A stretch of DNA of 64,000 nt from Chersky-806 sp038252255 (GCA_038252255.1 JBBSAM010000008.1:81189-145188), one strand, 5' to 3'; numbered from the stretch's first letter, positions 1 to 8,422 are shown. Numbers and translations: made by a program. Notes: generated by a model not told the origin, from the sequence alone.

Positions 1-1675
1 CTTCGTCCACCAGCACGTGACCGAAGGTTCGCAGCTCGGGGATCGCGTCGGCCGCCGGGCTGCTCCCGTCGCCGTAGCGCTCCGCCAGCGCCGCCGCGGT
101 CGTGTAGCCACCCAATCCCAGCTCCCGCACCACGCTCGCCGCCGCCTCGACCGCCTCGCGGTCAGCGCCACCGCGCCCGCGCCGCCGCGGGCGCGCCGCC
201 TCGACGGGCCCCAGCAACGCGTCCGCTTCGTCGACGAGCGCGACGTCGGCTTCGGACCACGGCACGTCGCGAACGGAATCGGAGCGGGGCCGGAAGAGGC
301 TGCGCTGCTCCTCGCGCGCCAGCACACCGTCGGACGCGGACCGGATGAGCGCGTCGAAGCTGAACAGGTCGTGCACCAGCTCGGCGCCGGTGAGCACCGG
401 CCACATCCGCTCCAGCGCGATGCGGAAGTCCGGGTGGCGACGAAGTCGCACGGTGAGCTCGCGCTCCCATTCGCGCGACGGAGACTCTCCTCGCGCTAGC
501 GCCGCGGCCACCTGCGGGTCGTAGCCCGAGTCGAAGTCCTCTTCCAGGCCCGGGAGAGTGTCGAGGTCCAACACCTCTCGATGCGATCGAGCGAGCGCGG
601 CGCGGTACTGCGACACGAGCCGGTCGAGCAGCATGCGCTGCACGAGCGGGCGTTGCGCGTTGTGGGTGCCGGGCCGTCGCTGGACCCGCTCGAGGACGCG
701 GCGGCACTCGCGACGCGACAGCCGCAGCCGGAGTCCGTCGATCGTGATCTCGACGTCGCGCCGGGGTGGCCGCTCGCGATCCGCGAGCGCGCGGCGCAAC
801 ACGGTCGTCATGCGGGCGTCGCCCTTCGTCCGCTCGACGGAAGGTGGGTCGAGGTGCTGGGCCCCCAGCTGGGGCTTCAGCCCGCGCACCGTGGCCAGCT
901 GCACCTCGTGCTCCCCCAGCGACGGGAGGACCTGCTCGATGTAGCGGAGGAAGACGGGGCTCGGACCGACGAGCAGCACTCCCTGGGACCCGAGGCGGCG
1001 CCGGTACGTATAGAGGAGATACGCCGCGCGGTGCAGCGCGACGGCGGTCTTGCCGGTGCCCGGCCCGCCGGCGACGATCACGACGCCCGGGAGATCGGCG
1101 CGGACGGCTGCGTCCTGCTCCGCCTGGATCGTCGCGACGATGTCGGCCATGCGACCGGTGCGATGCCGTTCCAGCGCGGCGAGCAATGCACCCTCGCCGA
1201 GGACGGTGAGCCCGGCGGCCTCGACGGCGTTCGGATCGAAGACCTCGTCGTCCAGGCTCACGACTTCGCGACCGTGGCGCGTGATGAGGTGCCGGCGGCG
1301 GAGCACACCCATCGGATCGATCGCGGTCGCGCGGTAGAAGGGCTCCGCGACCGGCGCCCGCCAGTCGATGACCAGCGGTGTCCGCTCCTCGTCGTCGACC
1401 GCGAGGCGCCCGACGTAGAAGCGGTCACCCTCCTGCCAGTCGATGCGGCCGAAGCAGAGCGGTGCGTCGCCGATGTCGAGCGCGGCGAGCCGCCGGTGCG
1501 TGGTCTCGACCGCGATGTCCCGTTCGAGGCGCGCTTGGTGGGTTCCTCCGGCCCGCACGTCCTCGTAGGCCGCCGCCACGCTCTCGGCCGATTCGCGCAT
1601 CGCGCTCAGCCGCTCGTAGACCGCGTCGAGGTACGCCTGCTCGGCGGCAATCTCGGGATCGGAACGGTCGGACAA
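1..1675 (-). CDS. HelD/UvrD-like superfamily 1 helicase (3' end beyond window)
   Basis: The minus-strand frame is open from a TTG at 1675 to the window edge, so about 558 residues are visible and the C-terminus is missing. A coiled N-terminal segment (about residues 5-60) is followed by an RIDW...IDWRAPVAEPFY region typical of HelD-type proteins. A Walker A motif, GGPGTGKT, lies near residue 201. Proteins of this family are SF1 ATPases that release stalled RNA polymerase from DNA or RNA. The TTG was chosen because GGAG lies 6 nt upstream and no ATG or GTG fits; a TAGACT -10 sits about 30 nt upstream. It could also be a plain UvrD-like helicase, but the N-terminal region favours HelD. Sequence seen; function from family knowledge. 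Confidence 0.8.
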   Translation of the reverse strand, partial: MSDRSDPEIAAEQAYLDAVYERLSAMRESAESVAAAYEDVRAGGTHQARLERDIAVETTHRRLAALDIGDAPLCFGRIDWQEGDRFYVGRLAVDDEERTPLVIDWRAPVAEPFYRATAIDPMGVLRRRHLITRHGREVVSLDDEVFDPNAVEAAGLTVLGEGALLAALERHRTGRMADIVATIQAEQDAAVRADLPGVVIVAGGPGTGKTAVALHRAAYLLYTYRRRLGSQGVLLVGPSPVFLRYIEQVLPSLGEHEVQLATVRGLKPQLGAQHLDPPSVERTKGDARMTTVLRRALADRERPPRRDVEITIDGLRLRLSRRECRRVLERVQRRPGTHNAQRPLVQRMLLDRLVSQYRAALARSHREVLDLDTLPGLEEDFDSGYDPQVAAALARGESPSREWERELTVRLRRHPDFRIALERMWPVLTGAELVHDLFSFDALIRSASDGVLAREEQRSLFRPRSDSVRDVPWSEADVALVDEADALLGPVEAARPRRRGRGGADREAVEAAASVVRELGLGGYTTAAALAERYGDGSSPAADAIPELRTFGHVLVDE

Positions 1676-1798
1676 CGCGACTCCGAGCGTCGGGGGAGCA
1701 AAGCAGTCTACGAGAAAGGGTGCCCACCATGCCCACTCTCCAAAGATCTCCGCCCTCCGGTCGCGCGGGCGCGGAGTCCCGGGCGCCCGGCGGCGGTC

Positions 1799-1812
1799 CC
1801 GGCTCGAGCCGG
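1799..1812. terminator. Palindromic hairpin after the phosphatase gene
   Basis: CCGGCTCGAGCCGG is a perfect 14-nt palindrome lying 14 nt past the stop of the minus-strand phosphatase gene. It can form a five-pair hairpin with a TCGA loop. There is no U-tract, as is common in high-GC actinobacteria, so a terminator role is only plausible. Confidence 0.3.
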
Positions 1813-1825
1813 CCCGGGGCGGTGT

Positions 1826-2440
1826 CTAGATCTGGCGGGGAATGGTCACCTCGACCGCGGCGGGATCGACGAGGAGGAGCTGGTCACCGAGCTCGAGCCC
1901 GCCGTCGCGCCCGACCAGCTCGCGCCCACCGAGGTTCGGGACGGGCTGGCTCTCACCGCCGAGGTGCCGCTCGACGGCCCGGATCACCCCGGCGTGGGTG
2001 ATCACGAGCCCGGTCGCGCCGCCGGAGGCCGACGCGATCTCGGTCAGGGCCTCGACGGCCCGCACCACGAGGGGCTCGTCGAGCTCGAAGCTGGGCGGCC
2101 GCCGGTATTCGCCCAGGTAGCCGGGCCACACCTCTTCGATCTCGACCCGGGTCAGCCCGGTCCACTCCCCCGCGTCGCGTTCCTCCAAGCGGGCGTCCTC
2201 GGAGACCTCGAGCCCGATCCGCGCCCCGACGATCACCGCGGTCTGCCGGGCCCGCTCGAGCGGGGACGTCCAGAGCGCGCCGATCTCGTACGCCGTGGTG
2301 CGCTCCCCGGCCAGCGCCCCGGCCACGGCCTCCGCCTGGCGCACCCCGAGCTCGGATAGCGGTGGGTCGGCCCGGCCCTGCCAGCGGCCCTCCGCGTTCC
2401 ACGTCGACTGGCCATGACGGACCAGCAGCAGCCGGCTCAC
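1826..2440 (-). CDS. Histidine phosphatase family protein (phosphoglycerate mutase-like)
   Basis: The 204-residue protein begins VSRLLLVRHGQST, the phosphohistidine motif (RHG, His about residue 9). It has the family's later catalytic pieces: SPLERARQT (about 59-67), EERDAGEW (about 86-93) and VITHAGVIR (about 146-154, second His). Such enzymes remove phosphate from small phosphometabolites or proteins; the substrate here is unknown. The GTG start overlaps the TGA of the upstream 152-residue gene (GTGA), which indicates translational coupling. A longer in-frame start upstream is rejected because it would run through the neighbouring gene. Family assignment is firm; substrate is not. Confidence 0.85.
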   Translation of the reverse strand: MSRLLLVRHGQSTWNAEGRWQGRADPPLSELGVRQAEAVAGALAGERTTAYEIGALWTSPLERARQTAVIVGARIGLEVSEDARLEERDAGEWTGLTRVEIEEVWPGYLGEYRRPPSFELDEPLVVRAVEALTEIASASGGATGLVITHAGVIRAVERHLGGESQPVPNLGGRELVGRDGGLELGDQLLLVDPAAVEVTIPRQI

Positions 2441-2895
2441 TCGTCGGTGGGTCTCGCGTCGACCAGGTCGAATTCCCCGTTGCGGAAGACGAGCGCCGCC
2501 GGGACCCCTTCGAGAGGCGGGCGCAGGCCGCCGCGCATCGGATCCATGTAGACCCGAACCGTGCGCTTCCCCCCGGCGGTCGGGAGCGTGACCCGGTCGG
2601 ACGCGGGCCACTTCACGGCCGCGGGCGGCAACACGAGCGATTGGTACGCACCGAACTTCTGGCGCGTGAGCGAGGCCTCCACCCGGGCGACCGCGGGCGC
2701 CACGAACGCCGCGGGCAGCTTGAACTTGTCGAGCTCCTCCTTCACGACGGCCCGGAGCGCCGCCCGGCCCGAGACGGACTGCTCGATCGCCCGGGTGCGC
2801 GCAAGGTTCGAGGCCTTGTTGACCCGCGCCAAGGTCTCGGCCAGCAGATCGTGCTGGTCCGGGTCCGGCAGGAGGCGAACGGAGAGCGGAGCCAT
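2437..2895 (-). CDS. Stand-alone protein resembling the N-terminal half of TnpB (no RuvC domain)
   Basis: The 152-residue product starts with RLLPDPDQ and an N-rich helix (LARVNKASNLARTRAIEQ), continues with a FKLPAAFVAPAVARV segment, then SDRVTLPTAGGKRTVRVYM and ALVFRNGEFDL. This order matches the N-terminal wedge/recognition part of IS605-family TnpB proteins (KLLPTPEQ..., DRVSL.T..GR..., ADLV.RDG.F.L). It stops exactly where the RuvC nuclease domain would begin. The frame is intact and its stop overlaps the phosphatase start, so it looks like a maintained gene rather than debris. No ribosome-binding site stands out. The resemblance was judged by eye from family knowledge; any function, such as DNA or RNA binding, is inference. 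Confidence 0.6.
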   Translation of the reverse strand: MAPLSVRLLPDPDQHDLLAETLARVNKASNLARTRAIEQSVSGRAALRAVVKEELDKFKLPAAFVAPAVARVEASLTRQKFGAYQSLVLPPAAVKWPASDRVTLPTAGGKRTVRVYMDPMRGGLRPPLEGVPAALVFRNGEFDLVDARPTDE

Positions 2896-2952
2896 GGTGA
2901 GCGCGAGCGTGCCAGATCAGCCGAGCCGGAGCGAACCACTTTCCCTTGCCCG

Positions 2953-2995
2953 CCGGAGGGCGTCGGGCGATCGCGGTCGAGCATCCGCCCTCCGG
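2953..2995. promoter_or_regulatory. Inverted repeat between divergent genes
   Basis: CCGGAGGGCG (2953-2962) and CGCCCTCCGG (2986-2995) are perfect 10-nt inverted copies separated by 23 nt. They lie in the 132-bp space between the TnpB-like gene (minus) and the SDR gene (plus). The position suits a shared operator; no regulator can be assigned. Confidence 0.35.
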
Positions 2996-3027
2996 AGAAC
3001 TTCGAGCGAGATGTCTAGTCTGCGGCG

Positions 3028-3852
3028 GTGGAGCCACGGTGCGTCGGGCAGGTCGCGATCGTCACCGGAGCCAGCCGCGGGATCGGCGCCGCGATCGCGT
3101 GCCGGCTCGCCGCGGAGGGTGCCGCGGTCGCGCTCGTCGGCCGGACGGCTGAGCCGAGCGGCGACGGCAACCCGGGGTCACTCGCCGAGACGGCAGCCGT
3201 GATCGAAGCCGGCGGCGGTACCGCGGCGACGATCGTCGCCGACCTCGCCGACCCCACCTTCGAACGCGCCGCGATCGTGGCCGCGGCGCGGGAGGCGCTG
3301 GGTGAGATCGACATCCTGGTCAACAACGCGGCCGCGTGCTTCTACCTCGACTACGACGAGGTCAGCGCGCGCCGGTACGCGGTGATGCTCGAGGTCAACG
3401 TGCACGCGCCATGGGACCTCAGCTGCGCAGTGCTGCCCGAGATGTGCCGGCGGGGCCGGGGCTCGGTGCTGAACATCTCGTCACGCGTCGCGGAGCACCC
3501 GGACGGCCCGCCCTACCCCGCATTCCACGTCGAGCACGGTGCGACGCTCTACGGCCTGAGCAAGGCTGCGCTGGAGCGCATGACGACCGGGCTCGCCGCG
3601 GAGGTCTCGCCGTACGGTGTCTCGGTCAACGCACTCGCCCCCGTCGCGGCCGTCGCCACGCCCGGAGCCGTGGCCATGGGACTGGTCCCTACGGACCCGG
3701 CGCACGTCGAGCCGGCCGAGCAGATGGCCGAGGCCGCACTCGCGCTCTGCACCACGGACACCGTGAGCGGGCGGGTCGTGACGAGCGCCGAGATCCTGCG
3801 CGAGCTCGGCATCGCGGTCCGCACGCTCGATGGCCGTCAACCGCTTGGCTAG
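3028..3852 (+). CDS. Short-chain dehydrogenase/reductase
   Basis: A 274-residue Rossmann-fold oxidoreductase. The nucleotide-binding TGASRGIG lies at about residues 12-19, the structural NNAA motif near 98, the catalytic Ser in LNISS and the YxxxK pair in YGLSKAAL near 178. The family oxidises or reduces alcohols and ketones with NAD(P); the substrate is not deducible. The gene starts at GTG with TAGTCT at 3016-3021, exactly 6 nt upstream, which points to leaderless transcription. It precedes a SnoaL/NTF2-like gene on the same strand by 29 nt, so the two probably form an operon. Its specificity may relate to steroid, polyketide or fatty-acyl compounds, judged only from the neighbours. Confidence 0.88.
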   Translation: MEPRCVGQVAIVTGASRGIGAAIACRLAAEGAAVALVGRTAEPSGDGNPGSLAETAAVIEAGGGTAATIVADLADPTFERAAIVAAAREALGEIDILVNNAAACFYLDYDEVSARRYAVMLEVNVHAPWDLSCAVLPEMCRRGRGSVLNISSRVAEHPDGPPYPAFHVEHGATLYGLSKAALERMTTGLAAEVSPYGVSVNALAPVAAVATPGAVAMGLVPTDPAHVEPAEQMAEAALALCTTDTVSGRVVTSAEILRELGIAVRTLDGRQPLG

Positions 3853-3881
3853 GGTCCGTCCGGCCGACGAAGGGGGACGTC

Positions 3882-4337
3882 ATGGGGAAGTTCACTCGCG
3901 ACGAGATGGAACGCGCTTACGAGCACTACCGCAACGTGGCCGCCGAGAGCGGCGCGTCGGGTGACTGGAACCCCTGGGCCGACCTGTTCACCGAGGATGC
4001 CGAGTACTTCGAGCATCTGTACGGCCACTTCAACGGCCGCGAGGAGATCCGTGCCTGGATCACCGCGACGATGGCCGAGTTCCCGAACAACGAGATGACC
4101 GAGTTCCCCGCGGAGTGGTACGTCATCGACGAGGACAAGGGTTGGGTCGTCTGCGCGGTGTGGAACCGGATGCAGGACCTCGGCGACGGAAAGCAACATC
4201 AGGCGATCAACTGGTCGCTGCTGAAGTACGCGGGTAACGACCAATGGTCCTACGAAGAGGACATCTACCGGGTCGAGGAGTTCGCCGACACGATCAAGGG
4301 CTACATGGCGGCGCGGAAAGCCGCGCGCGCCAGCTAG
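3882..4337 (+). CDS. NTF2/SnoaL-like small protein
   Basis: The 151-residue product has the cone-shaped NTF2-like pattern: an N-terminal helix (DEMERAYEHYRNV), DWNPWADLFTEDAEYFEHL, GREEIRAWI near residue 50, and alternating beta strands that end in a YEEDIYRVEEF segment. Such proteins act as cyclases, hydratases or dehydratases on small organic molecules; a catalytic residue cannot be picked. The ATG at 3882 has AGGGGGAC 8 nt upstream. It follows the SDR gene and overlaps the convergent SRPBCC gene by 4 nt at its 3' end. The fold call is solid, the reaction unknown. Confidence 0.8.
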   Translation: MGKFTRDEMERAYEHYRNVAAESGASGDWNPWADLFTEDAEYFEHLYGHFNGREEIRAWITATMAEFPNNEMTEFPAEWYVIDEDKGWVVCAVWNRMQDLGDGKQHQAINWSLLKYAGNDQWSYEEDIYRVEEFADTIKGYMAARKAARAS

Positions 4338-4822
4338 CTCGTCGCCGCCGGCGGCCAGCCTCGCTTCACGGTCCGGTCGAGGATCCCGAGCGTCGCCCGG
4401 AGCGCGCTCTCGGGGATGATCGGAAAGATGTTCGCCTCTTTCCACTGCGGGTCGATGTCCGACCAGTCGTAGTACGAGGTGACGAGCGTGCCCTCGTCGG
4501 CGGGCGCGAGCGTGTAGCCGTACACATGCCCGATCTGCGGCTTGATCTGACCGATGATCGTCCACGCGATCTCCTGGTCGGGTACGAGCTTGGTGATGGT
4601 GACGGTCACGTCGTAGCGACCCATCGGGAAGTCGTTCAACGCCTCGCGATCCATGTGGATCACGAACGTGTCCCCGGCCGCCCGGGCGGGCTCACCCGTC
4701 GAGTCCTGCAACATCCCCGAGCTGTCGATGGCCACGTGGCCCGCCGGGTCGCACAGCACCCGGAAGATCGTCGCCGGGTCTGCTGGGATCGTGCGCTCGA
4801 CCTCTATCCGTTCGCTCGTCAT
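4334..4822 (-). CDS. SRPBCC (START-like) ligand-binding protein
   Basis: A 162-residue protein that opens with VERTIPADPATIFRVLCDP, the first strand and helix of the polyketide cyclase/START-like fold. The middle (TVTITKLVPDQEIAWTIIG, GHVYGYTLAPADEGTLVTSYYDW) and the C-terminal helix (ESALRATLGILDRTVKRG) complete the helix-grip domain. The family binds hydrophobic ligands in a central cavity; some are cyclases, many only carriers. GAGGG lies just before the ATG. It is convergent with the NTF2-like gene (4-nt overlap) and upstream of nothing on its strand. No substrate can be named. Confidence 0.82.
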   Translation of the reverse strand: MTSERIEVERTIPADPATIFRVLCDPAGHVAIDSSGMLQDSTGEPARAAGDTFVIHMDREALNDFPMGRYDVTVTITKLVPDQEIAWTIIGQIKPQIGHVYGYTLAPADEGTLVTSYYDWSDIDPQWKEANIFPIIPESALRATLGILDRTVKRGWPPAATS

Positions 4823-4863
4823 ACCCTCATCGTGCCACCGCGGCGGTGGTCGGATCGAGCCCG

Positions 4864-5670
4864 TCAGCCACCGACCTCCCTCGTTGCGCCCCTACGCAGA
4901 TCCGCTTCGATGCCGTCGAGCAGCCGGGCGAGGCCGTACTCGAACCGCTCATCACGCGTGAGGCGGCGCTCCGCCTCGAACAGCTGGGTGAGGTGGGGAT
5001 ACCGGTTCGTGGCCCGCAGCCGCTCGACTCCACTCGAGACGACGGCCCGCAGCTCGGCCGGGCTCAGCTCCTCGCGGGTCCGCTCGATCATCAGCTCCTG
5101 CTGCTCGCGGAGCGCAAAGCCCAGGTAGTACGTCTCGACCGCCATCAGGACGTTGAACGCGTCGTGAATGGTGAGCTGCAACGGGTCGAGCGCGGCGAGC
5201 GAGTGCTCGATGTGGACCAGCTCGTTGGGACCGAGCGAGCGGCGGTGGCCGATGAAGCTCGTCATCCAACCGTGGCGGAGCAGGGTCTGGCGGTAGCCGC
5301 GGGCAGTCCGGGTGACATCGGCGCGCCAGTCGCCCGAGGGTGACGGGATGTCGATCTCGCCTTCCACCGCATCGACCATCAGGACGAGCAGATCGTCCTT
5401 GCTGGCCACATGCCAGTACAGCGACATCGCACTCACGTTCAGGTCGCGAGCGACCCGGCGCATGCTCACCGCTTCGGGGCCTTCGGCGTCAGCCACTGCG
5501 ATCGCGGTGGCGACGATCTGGTCGCGCGAGAGCTGACGCGCCCGGCGGCGCGAGCCGGTCCGGGCCGGCGACGCACCGGGATCGCCGGGCGCGGCGAGCA
5601 ACCACAGCGCGTCGTCGGGCTCGCTCCGCTTCCCTCCGTGACGGCTGTCCCCTTGACGGCTCGGGCTCAC
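4864..5670 (-). CDS. TetR-family repressor with TetR-type C-terminal domain
   Basis: The 268-residue protein has a disordered N-terminal 45 residues, then a TetR DNA-binding domain (about 46-100: LSRDQIVATAIAVADAEG, VSMRRVARDLNVSAMSLYWHVASKDDLL). A helical C-terminal ligand domain (about 105-260) resembles tetracycline-repressor-type TetR_C. It is divergent from the alpha/beta hydrolase and the 49-bp gap holds a near-perfect dyad, so it most likely represses both genes and is released by a small ligand. The annotated start is GTG at 5670, adjacent to the dyad; a later start would also keep the HTH. Regulator class is firm, inducer unknown. Confidence 0.85.
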   Translation of the reverse strand: MSPSRQGDSRHGGKRSEPDDALWLLAAPGDPGASPARTGSRRRARQLSRDQIVATAIAVADAEGPEAVSMRRVARDLNVSAMSLYWHVASKDDLLVLMVDAVEGEIDIPSPSGDWRADVTRTARGYRQTLLRHGWMTSFIGHRRSLGPNELVHIEHSLAALDPLQLTIHDAFNVLMAVETYYLGFALREQQELMIERTREELSPAELRAVVSSGVERLRATNRYPHLTQLFEAERRLTRDERFEYGLARLLDGIEADLRRGATREVGG

Positions 5671-5672
5671 TC

Positions 5673-5702
5673 GTACAGTGTATAGGAACTCTTACACCGT
5701 AC
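5673..5702. promoter_or_regulatory. TetR operator between repressor and hydrolase genes
   Basis: GTACAGTGTA (5673-5682) faces TACACCGTAC (5693-5702) across a 10-nt spacer; 9 of 10 positions pair. It lies 2 nt upstream of the tetR start and 17 nt upstream of the hydrolase start, so binding would block both divergent promoters. Confidence 0.65.
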
Positions 5703-5719
5703 GATCGGAGGGCCGGCCG

Positions 5720-6649
5720 ATGAGCCCCCAGCCCCGAGGCGCCCGAGCGCTGAGCCGGTTCCGGGACGACGACCGGCAGCGCACGTTCCTGAGCGCCTAT
5801 CAGCGCGGGTTGGGCTACTGGCCCGCCCCGCCGGCGCACCGCGACCTCGACGGCCGGTACGGGACCACCCACGTCCTGGCTTCGGGCGCGCCGAGCGGCT
5901 CGCCCATCGTCCTGTTGCACGGGATGGCGGTGTCATCGCCGTCCTGGTTCGCCGATGTCGCCGCGCTGGGCGAACGCCACCCGATCTACGCGATCGACAC
6001 GATCACCGATGCCGGACGAAGCATCCAACGGTCGAGGATTCGCGACGGAGCCGATCTGGCCGCGTGGCTCGACGAAGTGCTCGAGTCCCTCGCCCTCGAT
6101 TCGGTGCACCTCGTCGGGCTCTCGTACGGAGGCTGGCTCGCGCTCAACCAGGCGATCCGCTCACCCGGGCGGCTCGCGAGCGTCACTTCGATCGACCCGC
6201 CCGGCGCCCTCGGGAGAGCGAAGGGCACCTTCCTCGTCAGGATCGCGCCGGACAGCCTCCTGGCCCTCGCCAAATCGGATCCGGCGCTCCACCGGCTGCT
6301 GCGGCGGCTCAACAACGGGACCGTGCCACCGCAGCCGCTGCTCGACCTCTCCGTCGCGGGGCTCCGCACGTTCGTCGCGAAGCAGCCGTACCCGAAGCGA
6401 ATGACCGACGACCAGCTGCGGACGATCGCAGCTCCGACCCTCTTGCTCTTCGGAGAGCAGAGCCCGGTCAATCACTCCCGACGGGCCGCCGACCGGTCAC
6501 GTCGTCTGCTGACCGACGTCGCGGTCGAGATCATCCCCGGCGTGGGGCACATGCTCCCCCTGGAGCAACCCGACCTCTTCACGCGCCGACTGCTCAGCTT
6601 CGTCGATGGCGTCGACGCGCGGCTTCCCCCTGCCGTTTCTCCAACGTGA
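5720..6649 (+). CDS. Alpha/beta-fold hydrolase
   Basis: A 309-residue alpha/beta hydrolase. The oxyanion-hole HGMA follows strand 3 (VLLHGMAVSSPSW, about residue 68), the nucleophile elbow is GLSYGG (Ser about 137) and the catalytic His is in GVGHMLPLEQP near the end (about 280). A DPPG segment follows the nucleophile strand, and an acidic residue is expected near LLLFGEQSPV, where Glu replaces the more common Asp. The ATG at 5720 has CGGAGG 8 nt upstream; an upstream in-frame ATG lies inside the operator and is rejected. Divergent TetR control suggests an inducible ester or C-C bond hydrolase for a xenobiotic or lipid. Confidence 0.83.
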   Translation: MSPQPRGARALSRFRDDDRQRTFLSAYQRGLGYWPAPPAHRDLDGRYGTTHVLASGAPSGSPIVLLHGMAVSSPSWFADVAALGERHPIYAIDTITDAGRSIQRSRIRDGADLAAWLDEVLESLALDSVHLVGLSYGGWLALNQAIRSPGRLASVTSIDPPGALGRAKGTFLVRIAPDSLLALAKSDPALHRLLRRLNNGTVPPQPLLDLSVAGLRTFVAKQPYPKRMTDDQLRTIAAPTLLLFGEQSPVNHSRRAADRSRRLLTDVAVEIIPGVGHMLPLEQPDLFTRRLLSFVDGVDARLPPAVSPT

Positions 6650-6671
6650 CCGTTGATCGATGAGCGCGGCG

Positions 6672-7490
6672 CTAGCTCTTGATGTCCTTGCGGTGGAACC
6701 ACCACCAGGCGATGCTCAGGAAGACGACGACGTACGGGACCTGCAGCAGGATGCTGCGCCACATGTCGTCGGTGAAGGTGTTGCGAGTGAACAGGTCCGT
6801 CCAGGCGTCGTAGTAGCGGATCGGCAGCCCGTACCGGATGGACCCGAGCGAGCTGAGGCGATTGAGGATCAGCGACACGATGTAGAGACCTACGGCACCG
6901 AAGATCGCTCCCGCCGCGGCGTCGGCCATGGTCGAGAGCATGAAGCCGAACGCGACCACCGCCGCGAGACCCCAGGTGATCAGCACCACCGCCAGCCCGA
7001 GATGGAGAATGATCTCGCTCGGTGACTGGGACAGGTTGAAGAACGGGATCACGAGCGGGTGCCACCCGAACGCGATCACGCCGGCGATGATCCCGGAGAG
7101 CGCCACCAGCGCCGTCGACAACACTGCGAACACGACGACGACGACGAGCTTCGCGGCGAGGAGCCGGCCGCGCCGGACCGGGCGCACGAGCAGGTAGCGC
7201 AGGTTTCCCCAGCTCGCCTCACTGGCGATCGCGTCCCCCGCGAACATGCAGATGATCACGACGAGGAAGAACCCGCTCATCACCTCGAGCGCCGCGATCG
7301 GGACGGCCAGCCCGGTCTGGGTCGCCAGCGCGAAGAAGCGATCCTCGCCGCCCCGGCCGCCCGGACTCGGCGGATTGAGCTTGATCGCGACCGTGATGAT
7401 GATGGGCACGGCGATGACGAATGCCAGCGCGACCCACGTGCGCGGCCGCCGCACCTGCTTGGAGATCTCGGTCCCGATGAGGCGCAGCAT
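6672..7490 (-). CDS. ABC-2-type exporter permease
   Basis: The 272-residue membrane protein has about six hydrophobic segments: 20-36, 60-85, 113-142, 160-185, 192-212 and 250-266. A short cytoplasmic stretch, EASWGNLRYLLVRPVRRGRLLAAK, is typical of ABC-2 permeases just before the third membrane segment. The start ATG shares one base with the stop of the ATPase gene (TGATG), so the two subunits are made together. It probably forms the channel of an exporter or a membrane-stress transporter; the substrate cannot be read from sequence. Confidence 0.85.
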   Translation of the reverse strand: MLRLIGTEISKQVRRPRTWVALAFVIAVPIIITVAIKLNPPSPGGRGGEDRFFALATQTGLAVPIAALEVMSGFFLVVIICMFAGDAIASEASWGNLRYLLVRPVRRGRLLAAKLVVVVVFAVLSTALVALSGIIAGVIAFGWHPLVIPFFNLSQSPSEIILHLGLAVVLITWGLAAVVAFGFMLSTMADAAAGAIFGAVGLYIVSLILNRLSSLGSIRYGLPIRYYDAWTDLFTRNTFTDDMWRSILLQVPYVVVFLSIAWWWFHRKDIKS

Positions 7491-8422
7491 CACGCGCCCT
7501 TTCCGACGTGCCGTTCGGTGTGATCGCCGACGAGACCCAGGAATGCGTCTTCGAGCTGGTGGCGCGAGGTGACCGTCTCGACCGCGATGCCGGCTTGGAC
7601 CAGCGCGGCGACCAAGGCCGAACGCGCGACGCCGTCGAGGTCGATCGACAGGCCGGGCGACTCGTCGGTCACCCGGCTGACTCCGGGAATCGCTTCGAGG
7701 AGCCGCCGAGCCCGCTCGACGTCGTCCACCTCCAAGTACGCGGAGGTGCTCTCCGCGATCAGCTCCCGGACCGTTCCGGTCGTGACCAACCGGCCCTTGT
7801 CCATCACGACGACGTGGCTGCACACCTGTTCGACCTCCGCGAGCAGGTGGCTCGAGAGCAGGACCGTCACTCCTTGTTCCGAGAGGCGCCGCACGAGCTC
7901 CCGGATCGCCCGCATCTCCTGGGGGTCGAGCCCATTGGTCGGCTCGTCGAGCAACAACAGCTCGGGGCGGCCGAGCAGGACGCGCGCGAGGCCGAGCCGT
8001 TGGCGCATCCCTTGGGAGTAGGTCTTGACCCGCCGATCGATCGCGTCGCCCAGCCCGGCGACCGCCAGCGCACCGTCGAGATCCGCTTCGGACCACGGCA
8101 CGCCACCGGCCTCCCACCAGAGCCGGAGGTTGAGCAAACCCGAAAGGTGCGGCACGAAGGCGGCTTGCTCGATCATCGTTCCGACGCGTGCGAGCTCCGG
8201 TGCGCCCGGACGGACCGTGTTGCCGAAGAGCCGCGCTTCACCGGCGCTCGGCCGGACCAAGCCGACGAGCATGCGCAGCGCGGTGGTCTTGCCCGCACCG
8301 TTCGGACCGAGCAGCCCGCAGACCTCGCCCGGCTCGACCTCGAAGTCCAGATCGACGACTGCATTGACGCTGCCGTAGCTCTTGGTCAGGCCGCGAACGG
8401 CAACCACGGCAGCGTCGCTCAT
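7490..8422 (-). CDS. ABC transporter ATP-binding protein
   Basis: The 310-residue ATPase has Walker A GPNGAGKT (about 39-46), signature YSQGMRQR (about 136-143), Walker B LLLLDEP (about 156-162) and the switch His in LLSSHLL. After residue 215 it carries the extra C-terminal domain usual in CcmA/BcrA-like exporters (VTSRHQLEDAFLGL). It energises the permease encoded immediately downstream. TAGGGT lies 7 nt before the ATG, so transcription is probably leaderless. Relatives pump out antibiotics, lipids or peptides, or serve in sodium export; no substrate is implied here. Confidence 0.9.
   Translation of the reverse strand: MSDAAVVAVRGLTKSYGSVNAVVDLDFEVEPGEVCGLLGPNGAGKTTALRMLVGLVRPSAGEARLFGNTVRPGAPELARVGTMIEQAAFVPHLSGLLNLRLWWEAGGVPWSEADLDGALAVAGLGDAIDRRVKTYSQGMRQRLGLARVLLGRPELLLLDEPTNGLDPQEMRAIRELVRRLSEQGVTVLLSSHLLAEVEQVCSHVVVMDKGRLVTTGTVRELIAESTSAYLEVDDVERARRLLEAIPGVSRVTDESPGLSIDLDGVARSALVAALVQAGIAVETVTSRHQLEDAFLGLVGDHTERHVGKGA

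Noticed and set aside
581..2359. Long plus-strand open frame opposite the HelD-type gene
   Set aside because: High-GC shadow frame with no domain; the minus strand there carries clear helicase motifs (Walker A) and the phosphatase.
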